64,000 nt of DNA from NCBI RefSeq assembly GCF_000968685.2, contig NZ_LAKD02000029.1, positions 62,001 through 126,000 on the forward strand. Reading direction: 5' to 3'. The notes below the pieces were generated by a model. That model was not told the DNA's origin. It saw only the letters and a program-made list of their open reading frames with translations, and did not search any database. Below, piece by piece: positions 52,781 through 60,644 of the stretch (its first letter is position 1; each line of letters starts with the position of its first letter). The stretch is from Streptomyces antioxidans. Lineage in GTDB: Bacteria; Actinomycetota; Actinomycetes; Streptomycetales; Streptomycetaceae. The position numbers were made by a program, and so were the translations under genes.

Positions 52781-53989
52781 TCACGCCGTGTGCAGCCGCA
52801 GGCCGTACACCGAAAGGATCTCGTTGACCGGCTGGTACCAGGTCTCCCCGCCGCTTGAGCAGTTGCCCCAGCCGCCCGAGGTCACGCCCTGGGCCTGGTC
52901 GCCGCTGATGAACGAGCCGCCGGAGTCACCGCCCTCCGCGCACACACTGGTCTTGGTCATCTCATACACGGCGCCCTGGCTGTAGTTCACCGTCTCGTTC
53001 TTGGCCAGGACCGTGCCGCAGTGCCAGTGGGTGGTGGAGCCGGAGCGGCAGATGGAGGCGCCGACCGGGGCCTCGGCGGACCCGCGGACCAGCTGGTCGG
53101 GGACGGTGCCCCAGCCGAGCACCACCGGCACGGTCCACCACCCGCTGCCGACGCTGACGTAGGCGTAGTCATTGCCGGGGAAGGAAGAGCCCTGGAAGTT
53201 GCCGATGTACGAGCCGTCCCAGCCGCTGACCGAGCCCCCCGACTGGCCGCAGTGCCCGGCCGTGACGAAGCCGCCCTGCACCGAGAAGCCTATGGAGCAG
53301 CGGACGTTGCCGGTGTAGTACGGGTCGCCGCCGACCGTGCCGGCGGCGAAGGTGGTCGGCGCCTGGGCGGGGGCCTTCTCGACGGTGACCGGGACGGAGG
53401 CCGAGCGCTTCGCCTCGCGGAGGAACGCGCGCACGGCGGCGTCACCCTCGCTCCCCTGCCGGACCCGGACCACGACGGCGCCCGTGCGGGGGTCGGTGCT
53501 CCAGCCGCTCACCCCGGCCGGGGCGGCCTGCTTCCGGGCCTTCGCGTCCAGGCGCGCCTTGGCCGCGTCGAGCGCGTCGGCGCTGTGCTTGACGATGCGG
53601 GTGGTGGCGCCCGTGGCCCGTACCGATGCGGCCCGCTCGGCGCTGGTGACGCCGACGACCAGCTTCCCGCTGTCCGTGTCGAACCACGAGCCGCCGTAGG
53701 AGGCGCCCGCGGCGCGCTTGGCCGTGGGCTCCAGCCGCATGGCGGCGGCCTCCTGGCCAAGCCGCTCCCGCGCCTGGTCCGCGGTCAGGCCGAGGTCCCG
53801 GCCGAGCGCGCGGACGAGGGCGGCGGGCTTCGCCGCGGCGGCGCCGGTTGCCGCGTGGGCGGCGGCGGATGCGGCGGGGGCGGCGCCGGATGCGGCGGAT
53901 GCGGTCGAGAATGCCCCGCCGGCGCCCGAGAGGGCGCCGAGGACGAGGAGTGCGGACAGTCCGGCACGGACAACGGGCTTCCGTCTCAT
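52781..53989 (-). CDS. Streptogrisin-type S1 serine protease with alpha-lytic propeptide
   Basis: 402 residues. Signal peptide: MRRKPVVRAGLSALLVLGAL. An Ala-rich segment (about 30-55) and a pro-region with alpha-lytic-protease type fold (about 60-215, including LVVGVTSAERAASVRATGA) precede the mature chymotrypsin-like domain. Catalytic residues: His in FVTAGHCGQSGG, Asp in GNDYAYVSVG and Ser in EGGDSGGSFISG. Disulphide cysteines pair around His and Ser. Mature enzyme is about 185 residues, without a chitin-binding tail. It is a secreted protein-scavenging enzyme. A LacI-type palindrome lies 25 bp upstream of the start codon. Confidence 0.95.
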   Translation of the reverse strand: MRRKPVVRAGLSALLVLGALSGAGGAFSTASAASGAAPAASAAAHAATGAAAAKPAALVRALGRDLGLTADQARERLGQEAAAMRLEPTAKRAAGASYGGSWFDTDSGKLVVGVTSAERAASVRATGATTRIVKHSADALDAAKARLDAKARKQAAPAGVSGWSTDPRTGAVVVRVRQGSEGDAAVRAFLREAKRSASVPVTVEKAPAQAPTTFAAGTVGGDPYYTGNVRCSIGFSVQGGFVTAGHCGQSGGSVSGWDGSYIGNFQGSSFPGNDYAYVSVGSGWWTVPVVLGWGTVPDQLVRGSAEAPVGASICRSGSTTHWHCGTVLAKNETVNYSQGAVYEMTKTSVCAEGGDSGGSFISGDQAQGVTSGGWGNCSSGGETWYQPVNEILSVYGLRLHTA

Positions 53990-54013
53990 GGAAGTTCCCC
54001 TTCTGCTCGGCAG

Positions 54014-54029
54014 GTGAGAGCGCTTTCAC
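54014..54029. promoter_or_regulatory. LacI-type operator upstream of the streptogrisin gene
   Basis: GTGAGAGCGCTTTCAC, a 16-bp palindrome with a single mismatched pair and a central GCGC typical of LacI/CebR-family sites. It differs from the CebR consensus, so another sugar-sensing repressor is likely. Confidence 0.6.
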
Positions 54030-54085
54030 GTGTCGATCGCGCAGAGCCTAGCGAGCCACCGGGGAAAGTCCAGACCAAAGCCATG

Positions 54086-54163
54086 ACCGGTCACGATCGG
54101 GCACACCGGTCACGATCGGGCACACCGGTCACGGTTTCGGGCAGACCGGTCACGGTCGGGCAG
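54086..54163. repeat. Four 19-21-bp tandem repeats containing ACCGGT
   Basis: Units begin at 54086, 54105, 54124 and 54145; each starts ACCGGTCACG and ends CGGGCAC or CGGGCAG. The first two are identical, the third carries a 2-bp insertion. They fill the gap between the protease promoter and the GntR stop. Confidence 0.85.
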
Positions 54164-54178
54164 GGTGCCGCCGCGGAC

Positions 54179-54898
54179 TCAAGGGGCTTCGTCCGGATTC
54201 CAGTTGAGCAGCCGCACCTGGGCGACCGTGCGGACATGGCGGCGCATGGCCGCCGCGGCGGCCCTGGGGCGGCGCTCGGCGATGGCGTCCAGGATGCGCT
54301 GGTGCTGGGCGAGCGAACGCCTGGGGCGGCCGGGCTGGCGCAGCGACTCCTCGCGGCTCTCGGTGATCTGGTCGGCGATCGAGCGCATGAACTCGGCGAG
54401 CAGCGGGCTGTGCGCGGCCGCGGTGACGGCGGCGTGGAAGCGGCGGTCGCCCTCGGCGCCATGGCGGCCGGACTCGATCTCGTCCTCCATCCAGTGCAGG
54501 GCCTGCTGGAGGGCGAAGAGGTCATCGTCGGTGCGGCGCTCGGCGGCGAGCTCGGCCAGCTTGGTCTCCAGCGCCTCGCGGGCGTCGAGCACATCGGGCA
54601 GCCGGCGGCGGCGCTCCACCAGCCGCTCGACGGGCTCGGTGTCGAGGCTGTCGCGCAGCAGGCACATACCGCCGCCCTGGCGCACCTCGACGAGCCCCTG
54701 CACCTCGAGGACGACGATGGCCTGCTTGACGGAGGCGCGGCTGATGCCGAGGCGCTGGGCCAGGTCCCGCTCGGTGGGCAGCCGGTCGCCCGCCTTCAGC
54801 CCGCCCTCCGCCACATAGGCGCGCAGCCTCTCCAGCACCTGCTCGTGCAGGCGCTGACGGTTCATCGGGCGCAGCGCGTCCTCGGTGTCCTCGGCCAT
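54179..54898 (-). CDS. FadR-subfamily GntR transcriptional regulator (MatR-like by context)
   Basis: 239 residues from the ATG at 54898 with GGGGGGAG upstream. Winged helix: RLHEQVLERLRAYVAEGG, LKAGDRLPTERDLAQRLGIS, ASVKQAIVVLEVQGLVEV. The C-terminal FCD domain (about 85-225) has the metal/ligand residues in EALETKLAELAAERRTDDDL and HGAEGDRRFHAAVTAAA and AQHQRILDAIAERR. FCD regulators sense carboxylic acids. It is divergent from a MatC-type dicarboxylate carrier with a palindromic site between them, so it most likely represses that carrier and itself. Confidence 0.92.
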   Translation of the reverse strand: MAEDTEDALRPMNRQRLHEQVLERLRAYVAEGGLKAGDRLPTERDLAQRLGISRASVKQAIVVLEVQGLVEVRQGGGMCLLRDSLDTEPVERLVERRRRLPDVLDAREALETKLAELAAERRTDDDLFALQQALHWMEDEIESGRHGAEGDRRFHAAVTAAAHSPLLAEFMRSIADQITESREESLRQPGRPRRSLAQHQRILDAIAERRPRAAAAAMRRHVRTVAQVRLLNWNPDEAP

Positions 54899-54995
54899 AC
54901 GGGCTCCCCCCATCGCGGTTTGTGATGGCCCCAATTCGCAGCGTAGCACCGGGTGGATGGGCGGTGTGGTGGTTGTGCGGCCTGTGGATAACTGG

Positions 54996-55013
54996 CCAAT
55001 TGGCTGAGCCAAT
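54996..55013. promoter_or_regulatory. Overlapping palindromes, probable GntR/FadR operator
   Basis: GCCAATTGGC (54996-55005) is a perfect palindrome and overlaps ATTGGCT-G-AGCCAAT (54999-55013), a perfect 7+1+7 repeat. Centred between the divergent regulator and carrier genes, the spot is AT-rich relative to surroundings and fits an FCD-type GntR site. Confidence 0.7.
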
Positions 55014-55128
55014 CTGCCACCGATGTCTTGACGGCACAACCGCCCGGCCCTCACCGTGAGTCAGCCAGCAGGCCACTTGGCCGACCGTCCCCGGTCCCCC
55101 GACCGGGTCCCCGTGACGGGAGCGCTCG

Positions 55129-56403
55129 ATGTCCGACGAATTGATCTCGATACTCGTGCTGGTGGTGGTCTTCGTCATCGCCACCACCCGGTCGATCAAC
55201 ATGGGCGCGCTGTCCTTCGCCGCCGCCTTCGGGGTGGGCGAGCTGGTCGCCGACTTCAGCGCGGACCACATCTTCGCCGGGTTCCCGGGCGATCTGTTCG
55301 TGGTGCTGGTTGGGGTGACGTATCTGTTCGCCCTCGCCCGGGCCAATGGCACCACGGACTGGCTGGTGCACGCCTCGATCCGGCTGGTGGGCGGGCGGGT
55401 CGCGCTGATCCCGTGGGTGATGTTCGCGATCAGCGGGGCGTTGACCGCGATCGGAGCGGTGAGCCCGGCGGCGGTGGCGATCGTCGCCCCGCTCGCGCTC
55501 TCCTTCGCCGCGCGGTACCAGATCAGCCCGCTGCTGATGGGCGCCATGGTGGTGCACGGCTCCCAGGGCGGTGGCTTCTCCCCGATCAGCATCTACGGAT
55601 CGATCGTCAACGGCATCGTGGACCGGGAGAAGCTCCCCGGCAACGAGATCACGCTGTTCCTCGCGAGCCTGGTGGTCAACCTGATCATCGCCGCCATCGT
55701 CTTCGTCGTCTGCGGCGGGCTCAAGCTCCCCAGGACCGCCGTCGCCACCGCCGGGGAGGAGCGGGAAGAGGGGGCGGAGGAGGCACCGGCCGACGCGGCG
55801 GGCCGCCTCACCCCGGCCCGTATCGCCACACTGGCCGCGCTGGTGGCGCTGGTGGTCGCGGTGCTCGCCTTCGACCTGGACGCCGGACTCACCGCGATCA
55901 CCCTCGCCGTGGCCCTGAGCGTCTTCTGGCCGGACCACGGAAGGAAGGCGGTCAACGAGGTCACCTGGCCCACCGTGCTGCTGATCTGCGGTGTGCTCAC
56001 CTATGTCGGGGTGCTGGACGAGATGGGCACCATCGACTACGCGGGCAAGGCGGTCAGCGACATCGGGATTCCGCTGCTCGCCGCCCTGCTGCTCTGCTAC
56101 ATCGGCGCGATCGTCTCCGCCTTCGCCTCCTCGGTCGGCATCATGGGCGCGCTGATCCCGCTCGCCGTTCCCTTCCTCGCCCAGGGCGACATCGGCGCGG
56201 TGGGGATGATCGCGGCCCTCGCGGTGTCGGCGACCGTCGTCGACGTCAGCCCCTTCTCGACCAACGGGGCGCTGGTGCTGGCCAACGCGCCGGATGTGGA
56301 CCGGGACCGGTTCTTCCGGCAGCTGATGGTCTACGGCGGGATCATGGTGGTCGCGGTGCCGCCGGTCGTCTGGCTGGCGATGGTGGTCCCCGGCCTCGGC
56401 TGA
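55129..56403 (+). CDS. MatC-type dicarboxylate/malonate carrier
   Basis: 424 residues with about 12 hydrophobic segments: ISILVLVVVFVIATTRSINMG at the start is the MatC N-terminal signature, then LFVVLVGVTYLFALARANGT and GGRVALIPWVMFAISGALTAIG. A charged cytoplasmic loop (about 205-225, Glu/Ala-rich) separates two symmetric halves (SSVGIMGALIPLAVPF in the second). The family belongs to the SLC13/ion-transporter clan and carries malonate or other C3-C4 dicarboxylates. It is divergent from a GntR regulator as in the rhizobial mat locus, but the malonyl-CoA enzymes MatA and MatB are not here. Malonate specificity is therefore an inference. Confidence 0.88.
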   Translation: MSDELISILVLVVVFVIATTRSINMGALSFAAAFGVGELVADFSADHIFAGFPGDLFVVLVGVTYLFALARANGTTDWLVHASIRLVGGRVALIPWVMFAISGALTAIGAVSPAAVAIVAPLALSFAARYQISPLLMGAMVVHGSQGGGFSPISIYGSIVNGIVDREKLPGNEITLFLASLVVNLIIAAIVFVVCGGLKLPRTAVATAGEEREEGAEEAPADAAGRLTPARIATLAALVALVVAVLAFDLDAGLTAITLAVALSVFWPDHGRKAVNEVTWPTVLLICGVLTYVGVLDEMGTIDYAGKAVSDIGIPLLAALLLCYIGAIVSAFASSVGIMGALIPLAVPFLAQGDIGAVGMIAALAVSATVVDVSPFSTNGALVLANAPDVDRDRFFRQLMVYGGIMVVAVPPVVWLAMVVPGLG

Positions 56404-56436
56404 GCGGAGCGGTCGGCCGAGCGGCACGCAGGGGGC

Positions 56437-56461
56437 AACCGGCCGCGCGCAAGCGCCGGTT
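56437..56461. terminator. Weak hairpin between MatC-type and GH65 genes
   Basis: AACCGGC (56437-56443) pairs with GCCGGTT (56455-56461) around an 11-nt loop; it touches the GH65 stop codon. Confidence 0.45.
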
Positions 56462-58878
56462 CAGCCCGGTGGCAGCGGCACCCAGTGGGATTCGCCCGGG
56501 GCCAGGGTCAGCGAACGGTCGGCGAGCCGCAGCTCGATCGGGCACTCCTCGGAGTCCGGCACGCTGATCCACAGCCGCCCGGCCCGCACCCGCAGCGCGA
56601 CGCCCCAGTGGCCGCGGTAGCGCATCGAGAACCGGTACTCGGAGAGACCGGACGGCCCGGGCAGCGGCACCGGGTCAAGCCACAGCGCGTCCTCCCGGGT
56701 CTCAAGCCCGGTCAGTCCGCGCTGCACCAGATCGAGGGTGCCGCCCATGGCGCCGAGGTGGATGCCCTCGCCGGTGGTGCCGCCCTGGACGTCCGCCACA
56801 TCGCCGAGCAGCGCCTCCTGGCAGTGCCGCCACGCCTCGGCCCGGCCCGCCCGCACCAGCACCCAGCCGTGCACCAGCTCGCTGAGGGTCGAGCCGTGGC
56901 TGGTCCTGGACAGGTAGTACTCCACCGTGGCCCGCCAGATGTCGTCGTCCAGGGCGTAGCCGAGCCGCCGGAAGAGGCCCGACAGCTCGGCGGGGCCGAA
57001 GAGATAGCCGAGCATCAGCGCGTCCGCCTGCTTGGAGACCTGATAGCGGTTGACGGAGTCGCCTTCGGACTCCAGGATCCGGTCCATCCGGCCGATGTCG
57101 CCATAGCGGGCGCGGTAGCCGTCCCAGTCGAGCTCGGCCAGCTCCTCGTAGCCGTCGAACTGGCTGATGACGCCCTGGTGGAAGGGGACCAGCAGCCGCC
57201 GGGAGACGTCCTCCCAGCGCTCCGGCTCCGCGCGGTCCAGGCCCACCCGCTCGAACAGCGTGCGGCGGCGCGGCTCGGGCAGCGTGCGGGCGAGCTCCAG
57301 GGCCCGGTCGAGCACCCAGGCGGCGGTGACGTTGGTGTACGCGTTGTCGTCGATCCCGGGGCGGTCGGCGCCGGGGTAGCCGTCGTGGTACTCATCGGGC
57401 CCGACCACCCCGCGGATGCGGTACCGGCCGAGCTCCGGATCGAGGACCGCCGTATCCGCCCAGAAGCGGGCGATCTGCAGCAGCATCTCCGCGCCCTTGG
57501 TGTGCAGGAACTCGGTGTCGCCGCTGGCCTGGCAGTACTGCCACACGTTGTACGCCACCGCCGAGCCCACATGGTGCTGCAGCCGGGAGTTGTCGGGCAG
57601 CCAGCGGCCCGAGCTCGGGTTCAGGTGCAGGGTCTGGGTCTCCTCGCGCCCGTCGCTGCCGCTCTGCCAGGGGTACATCGCCCCGGCCCGCCCGGTGTCC
57701 GCGGCGGCGCGGCACGCCTGGGGCAGCCGCCGGTGGCGGTAGTCCAGCAGGGCCCGGGACACCTCGGGGAAGTGGAGGTTCAGATACGGCAGTACGAACA
57801 GCTCGTCCCAGAAGACGTGTCCGCGGTACGCCTCGCCGTGCAGGCCCCGGGCGGGGACGCCCACGTCCAGCTCCGCGGTGTGCGGCGAGAGCGTCTGGAG
57901 GATGTGGAACAGGTGCAGCCGCAGGATGTGGCCCGCCTCGCCGGGGACCTCCAGCGCCGCCTCGCGCCACAGGTGTTCCCATGCGGTGTGGTGGGAGGCG
58001 AGCAGCTGCCCGAACTCCGGCGCCCGGGCCACCCCGTCGAGGGCGGCCTGGGCCGGATCGCTGATCGCGGGGTCCTTGGAGGTGTAGAGCGCCACGGTCT
58101 TCTCGACGGTGACGGGGGCGTCCGGGGCGAGCGGCACGGCCAGGGTGCGCATCGCGGCGCTGTGGGTGAGCCGCTGCCCGGTGCCGGTGGGCGTCCCGCC
58201 GCGCACCGCCAGGGTGCGCGCGGCCAGTGCCACGCGCACCTCGGAGCTGGTGGTGCGGCAGCTCAGCCATACGGTGTCGGGGCCAGCGGCGCCGGTGCGG
58301 TGGTCGGTGAGGTGGCGTCCGGCCAGCGCGTCGTAGCGGGCCACGCCGGTGTTGGCCACGGCACCGTCGAGCCCCGACTCCAGCTCGACGGTGCCGGACC
58401 AGCCCTCGGCCCGGAAGGTGGTGCGCAGGGCCGCCAGGTGCGGGTCCCCCATGTGGACGAGGCGCTGCTGCTCGACGTGGAGCACCCGGCCGTGGCCGCA
58501 GCTGAACCGCAGCCGCCGCATGAGGGTGCCGTGCCGGAGGTCGAGGGTCTGCCGGTAGCCGGTGAGTTCGTCCCCGTCGGGGGTGAGCCAGCCGCCGGGG
58601 CCCGCGGGCCGGTCCGGATCGCGGACGCGGTAGCGCAGCGGCAGCCAGTTCGGCAGGTTGACCATGTCCTCGTTCTCGACCTGGCGCCCGCCGACCACCG
58701 AGGTCAGCCGGTTGTAGCAGCCCGCCACATAGGTGCCGGGGTAGTGGACGTCATCGGCGGCCGTCTCGCAGGCCGCGCCCCGGGTGCCGACATAGCCGTT
58801 GCCGAGCGTGCACAGCGACTCCCGCAACCGCTCCTCGCCGGGCTCATAGCCCTCGTACTCCCACACCCAGTCCGACAC
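56461..58878 (-). CDS. GH65 family glycoside phosphorylase/hydrolase (trehalose/kojibiose/maltose type)
   Basis: 805 residues, normal length for GH65. N-terminal beta-sandwich: WVWEYEGYEPGEERLRESLCTLGNGYVGTRGA. The (alpha/alpha)6 barrel contains GEAYRGHVFWDELFVLPYLN and VVGPDEYHDGYPG, whose Glu (about residue 495) is the general acid. HGSTLSELVHGWVLVRAGR and EGIHLGAMGGTLDLVQRGL form the phosphate/substrate loop region. Enzymes of this family split alpha-linked disaccharides by phosphate to beta-glucose 1-phosphate, or in some by water. The beta-phosphoglucomutase gene that often accompanies it is missing, so hydrolase versus phosphorylase is open. Cytoplasmic (no signal). Confidence 0.93.
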   Translation of the reverse strand: MSDWVWEYEGYEPGEERLRESLCTLGNGYVGTRGAACETAADDVHYPGTYVAGCYNRLTSVVGGRQVENEDMVNLPNWLPLRYRVRDPDRPAGPGGWLTPDGDELTGYRQTLDLRHGTLMRRLRFSCGHGRVLHVEQQRLVHMGDPHLAALRTTFRAEGWSGTVELESGLDGAVANTGVARYDALAGRHLTDHRTGAAGPDTVWLSCRTTSSEVRVALAARTLAVRGGTPTGTGQRLTHSAAMRTLAVPLAPDAPVTVEKTVALYTSKDPAISDPAQAALDGVARAPEFGQLLASHHTAWEHLWREAALEVPGEAGHILRLHLFHILQTLSPHTAELDVGVPARGLHGEAYRGHVFWDELFVLPYLNLHFPEVSRALLDYRHRRLPQACRAAADTGRAGAMYPWQSGSDGREETQTLHLNPSSGRWLPDNSRLQHHVGSAVAYNVWQYCQASGDTEFLHTKGAEMLLQIARFWADTAVLDPELGRYRIRGVVGPDEYHDGYPGADRPGIDDNAYTNVTAAWVLDRALELARTLPEPRRRTLFERVGLDRAEPERWEDVSRRLLVPFHQGVISQFDGYEELAELDWDGYRARYGDIGRMDRILESEGDSVNRYQVSKQADALMLGYLFGPAELSGLFRRLGYALDDDIWRATVEYYLSRTSHGSTLSELVHGWVLVRAGRAEAWRHCQEALLGDVADVQGGTTGEGIHLGAMGGTLDLVQRGLTGLETREDALWLDPVPLPGPSGLSEYRFSMRYRGHWGVALRVRAGRLWISVPDSEECPIELRLADRSLTLAPGESHWVPLPPG

Positions 58879-58970
58879 GGCCGCTCACCGGCTCTCCTCC
58901 TCGACCCCTCCCATTGTGGGCCGGGCCGCAGGACTTCACCGCCTGCGCCGCGCCCCCGCGCGGCGCGCCC

Positions 58971-59426
58971 TCAGCAGTTCTTGTAGTCGACCCGGCTGTT
59001 GTTGTACGAGCAGGTGTCGACCGTGGAGCCGCCGGTCTTGCGGAGGGTGGCCTTGTCGCGGTCGTTGTTCCAGACGTACGCCCGGCGGTCCTGGTACTTG
59101 GTGGCCGAGGTGTCGTTGCCGGAGCCGGTCCGCACGGTCACGGTCTTGCCCGCGCCGAGGGTGTAGCCGGGGAAGGTGTACTTGTGGTTGCTCGCGTCGA
59201 CGAGCACCCAGCCCTTGAGGCTGACCCCGCGCGAGGTGGAGTTCTTGATCTGGACGTACTCGCCGTTGAGGCTGGCGTTGCTCCGGCTGTCCGTGCCGGG
59301 AGAGTCGTAGTAGATCTTGGAAAGGTGTACGGATCCCGCGGCACCGGCCGGTGTGGCCGGGTACAGCAGGGCGAGCGCGCAGCCGGCGGCGAGCGCCGCG
59401 CCGGTGCGGGCGGTGTGTGTGGACAT
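58971..59426 (-). CDS. Secreted lamin-tail domain (LTD) protein
   Basis: 151 residues from the ATG at 59426, with AAGGGGGG upstream; the in-frame start at 59471 precedes the ribosome site. Signal peptide: HTARTGAALAAGCALALLYP. The mature protein is a single Ig-like lamin-tail domain: VHLSKIYYDSPGTDS, NGEYVQIKNSTSRGVSLKGW, TFPGYTLGAGKTVTVRTG, RAYVWNNDRDKATLRK, and a C-terminal pair of cysteines (DTCSYNN, YKNC). Bacterial LTDs are extracellular beta-sandwich modules thought to bind DNA or anchor nucleases; alone it has no known activity. A very long hairpin lies just upstream of it. Confidence 0.93.
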   Translation of the reverse strand: MSTHTARTGAALAAGCALALLYPATPAGAAGSVHLSKIYYDSPGTDSRSNASLNGEYVQIKNSTSRGVSLKGWVLVDASNHKYTFPGYTLGAGKTVTVRTGSGNDTSATKYQDRRAYVWNNDRDKATLRKTGGSTVDTCSYNNSRVDYKNC

Positions 59427-59469
59427 GAGTCCCCCCTTGCGTTGGTGCGTGGTGGAGCTGTGGAAACGC

Positions 59470-59548
59470 AAGACGGACGGGCGACCGCGTCCGAAGATGG
59501 TTTGGAGTCAGCGAGCTGGCTCCTTCGGCGCGGCCGTCCGTCCGTCTT
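59470..59548. other. 79-nt long imperfect hairpin upstream of the LTD gene
   Basis: AAGACGGACGG (59470-59480) pairs with CCGTCCGTCTT (59538-59548). Inside, three more pairs, then CCGCG with CGCGG and CCGAAG with CTTCGG (one bulged T), then GAGTCAG (59505-59511) with CTGGCTC (59516-59522) around a 4-nt loop. About 32 base pairs in all, with an 8-nt bulge. It could be a terminator for the SDR transcript, a structured 5' leader of the LTD mRNA, a small RNA or a relic of a palindromic element. Confidence 0.7.
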
Positions 59549-59598
59549 CCCCCCACCTGTGTGGAGGACCAGGGTGGACCACGGCCGGAATGCGGCGG

Positions 59599-59637
59599 GA
59601 GGGCTGCGCGGCCCTCGCTCCAGGGCCGTACGGCCCT
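59599..59637 (-). terminator. Two hairpins after the SDR gene
   Basis: GAGGGC / GCCCTC (59599-59616) and the perfect 16-bp palindrome AGGGCCGT-ACGGCCCT (59622-59637) lie 45-83 bp past the SDR stop. They are the likeliest terminator for that gene. Confidence 0.5.
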
Positions 59638-59681
59638 AGCGCGCATCCCGTTTCCCGCCCCGGGTGCGGGGTGAGGCCGGG

Positions 59682-60434
59682 TCAGCGGCCGTACTGCGCG
59701 CCGCCGTTGATGTGCAGCACCTGGCCGGTGACATACGCGGCCTCCGGGGAGGCCAGATAGCGGATGGCGGCCGCGATCTCGACGGGCGTCCCGGGCTGTC
59801 CCGTGAGGGTCTGCCCGATCTGCTGGGCGATGAACTCGGGGGTGCCGCGCTCGCCGAAGAACTCGGTGTCCTCGACATAGCCGGGGGCCACCGCGTTGGC
59901 GGTGACGCCCTCCGGGCCGAGCCGCCTGGCCAGCTCGAAGGTGTAGGTGTGCAGGGCGGCCTTGGTGCCGCCGTACGACCCCGGGCCGCGCAGCGCGGCG
60001 ACCGAGGAGAGGTGGACGATCCGGCCGCCGGGCCGGGTGAGGTGGGGCAGCAGCGCCTCGGTGAGCAGTACGGCGGTCAGCACATTGGCCTCGAAGTTCC
60101 GCTGGTACTGACCGGCGATGCCCTTGAGGGTGCCGTCGTTGGAGGGTGCGACATTGCCTCCGGCGTTGGTGACGAGGACATCGACATCACCGCCCCCGCC
60201 GTCCGCGGTGATGAACTCGGCGGCGCGCCGGGTCTGCTCCGGGTCGCTGAGGTCCGCGCTGGTCCAGGTGACCAGCCCGGCGCCGTGGGCGGCGTTGAGC
60301 TTGTCCGCCGCGGCGCGCAGCACCTCGGCGCGGCGGCCGAGGATGACCACCCGGTCGCCTTCCGCGGCGAAGGTCTCCGCGGTCGCCAGCCCTATGCCCG
60401 TACCGCCGCCCGACACCACGATCTGTCGCCCCAT
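59682..60434 (-). CDS. Short-chain dehydrogenase/reductase (SDR)
   Basis: 250 residues from the ATG at 60434 (GAGGAGG upstream). Classical SDR pattern: QIVVSGGGTGIGLATAETFAAEGDRVVILGRR (TGxxxGxG cofactor loop, with Arg after GR favouring NADPH), NAGG motif, catalytic Ser in RIVHLSSVAALRG, Tyr and Lys in SYGGTKAALHTYTFEL (the YxxxK is YGGTK), and PGYVEDTEFF. Substrate unknown. It is divergent from the GH2 gene with two palindromes between, so the two may be co-regulated by a sugar-sensing repressor. Confidence 0.94.
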   Translation of the reverse strand: MGRQIVVSGGGTGIGLATAETFAAEGDRVVILGRRAEVLRAAADKLNAAHGAGLVTWTSADLSDPEQTRRAAEFITADGGGGDVDVLVTNAGGNVAPSNDGTLKGIAGQYQRNFEANVLTAVLLTEALLPHLTRPGGRIVHLSSVAALRGPGSYGGTKAALHTYTFELARRLGPEGVTANAVAPGYVEDTEFFGERGTPEFIAQQIGQTLTGQPGTPVEIAAAIRYLASPEAAYVTGQVLHINGGAQYGR

Positions 60435-60494
60435 CACGGGCCTCCTCAGTGCAGCTCGTTGAATATCAGTCACATCTATGAACCGCACGCTAGG

Positions 60495-60510
60495 GAGAAA
60501 GCGCATTCTC
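60495..60510. promoter_or_regulatory. LacI-type operator in the SDR/GH2 divergent region
   Basis: GAGAAAGCGCATTCTC, a palindrome with one mismatched pair and a GCGC centre, the shape of LacI-family sites. It is 61 bp from the SDR start and upstream of the GH2 promoter. Confidence 0.6.
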
Positions 60511-60526
60511 GTCAAGGCTCGGCATC

Positions 60527-60543
60527 CAACAGCCGTGCTGTTG
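60527..60543. promoter_or_regulatory. Inverted repeat CAACAG-N5-CTGTTG
   Basis: Perfect 6-bp arms with a 5-bp spacer, 14 bp upstream of a TTGACA. A half copy (CTGTTGG) recurs inside the promoter spacer, so it may be a repressor or activator site for the GH2 gene. Confidence 0.5.
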
Positions 60544-60557
60544 CCTTGCGTTCACTA

Positions 60558-60586
60558 TTGACAGGTTCTGTTGGAGCTGGCGCAAT
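60558..60586 (+). promoter_or_regulatory. Predicted promoter of the GH2 gene
   Basis: TTGACA (60558-60563), 17-bp spacer, CGCAAT (60581-60586): perfect -35, weak -10. It lies 58 bp before the start codon. Confidence 0.5.
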
Positions 60587-60644
60587 GGCGGCGCCCCACT
60601 TGTCCCAGCAGCAGCCACTAGGGCTGTTCCAGCAAGGAGGACAT

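Noticed and set aside
55119..55130. GGGAGCGCTCGAT at the MatC-type start codon resembling a CebR box
   Set aside because: Only about 10 of 14 positions match and it coincides with the ribosome site; probably chance.
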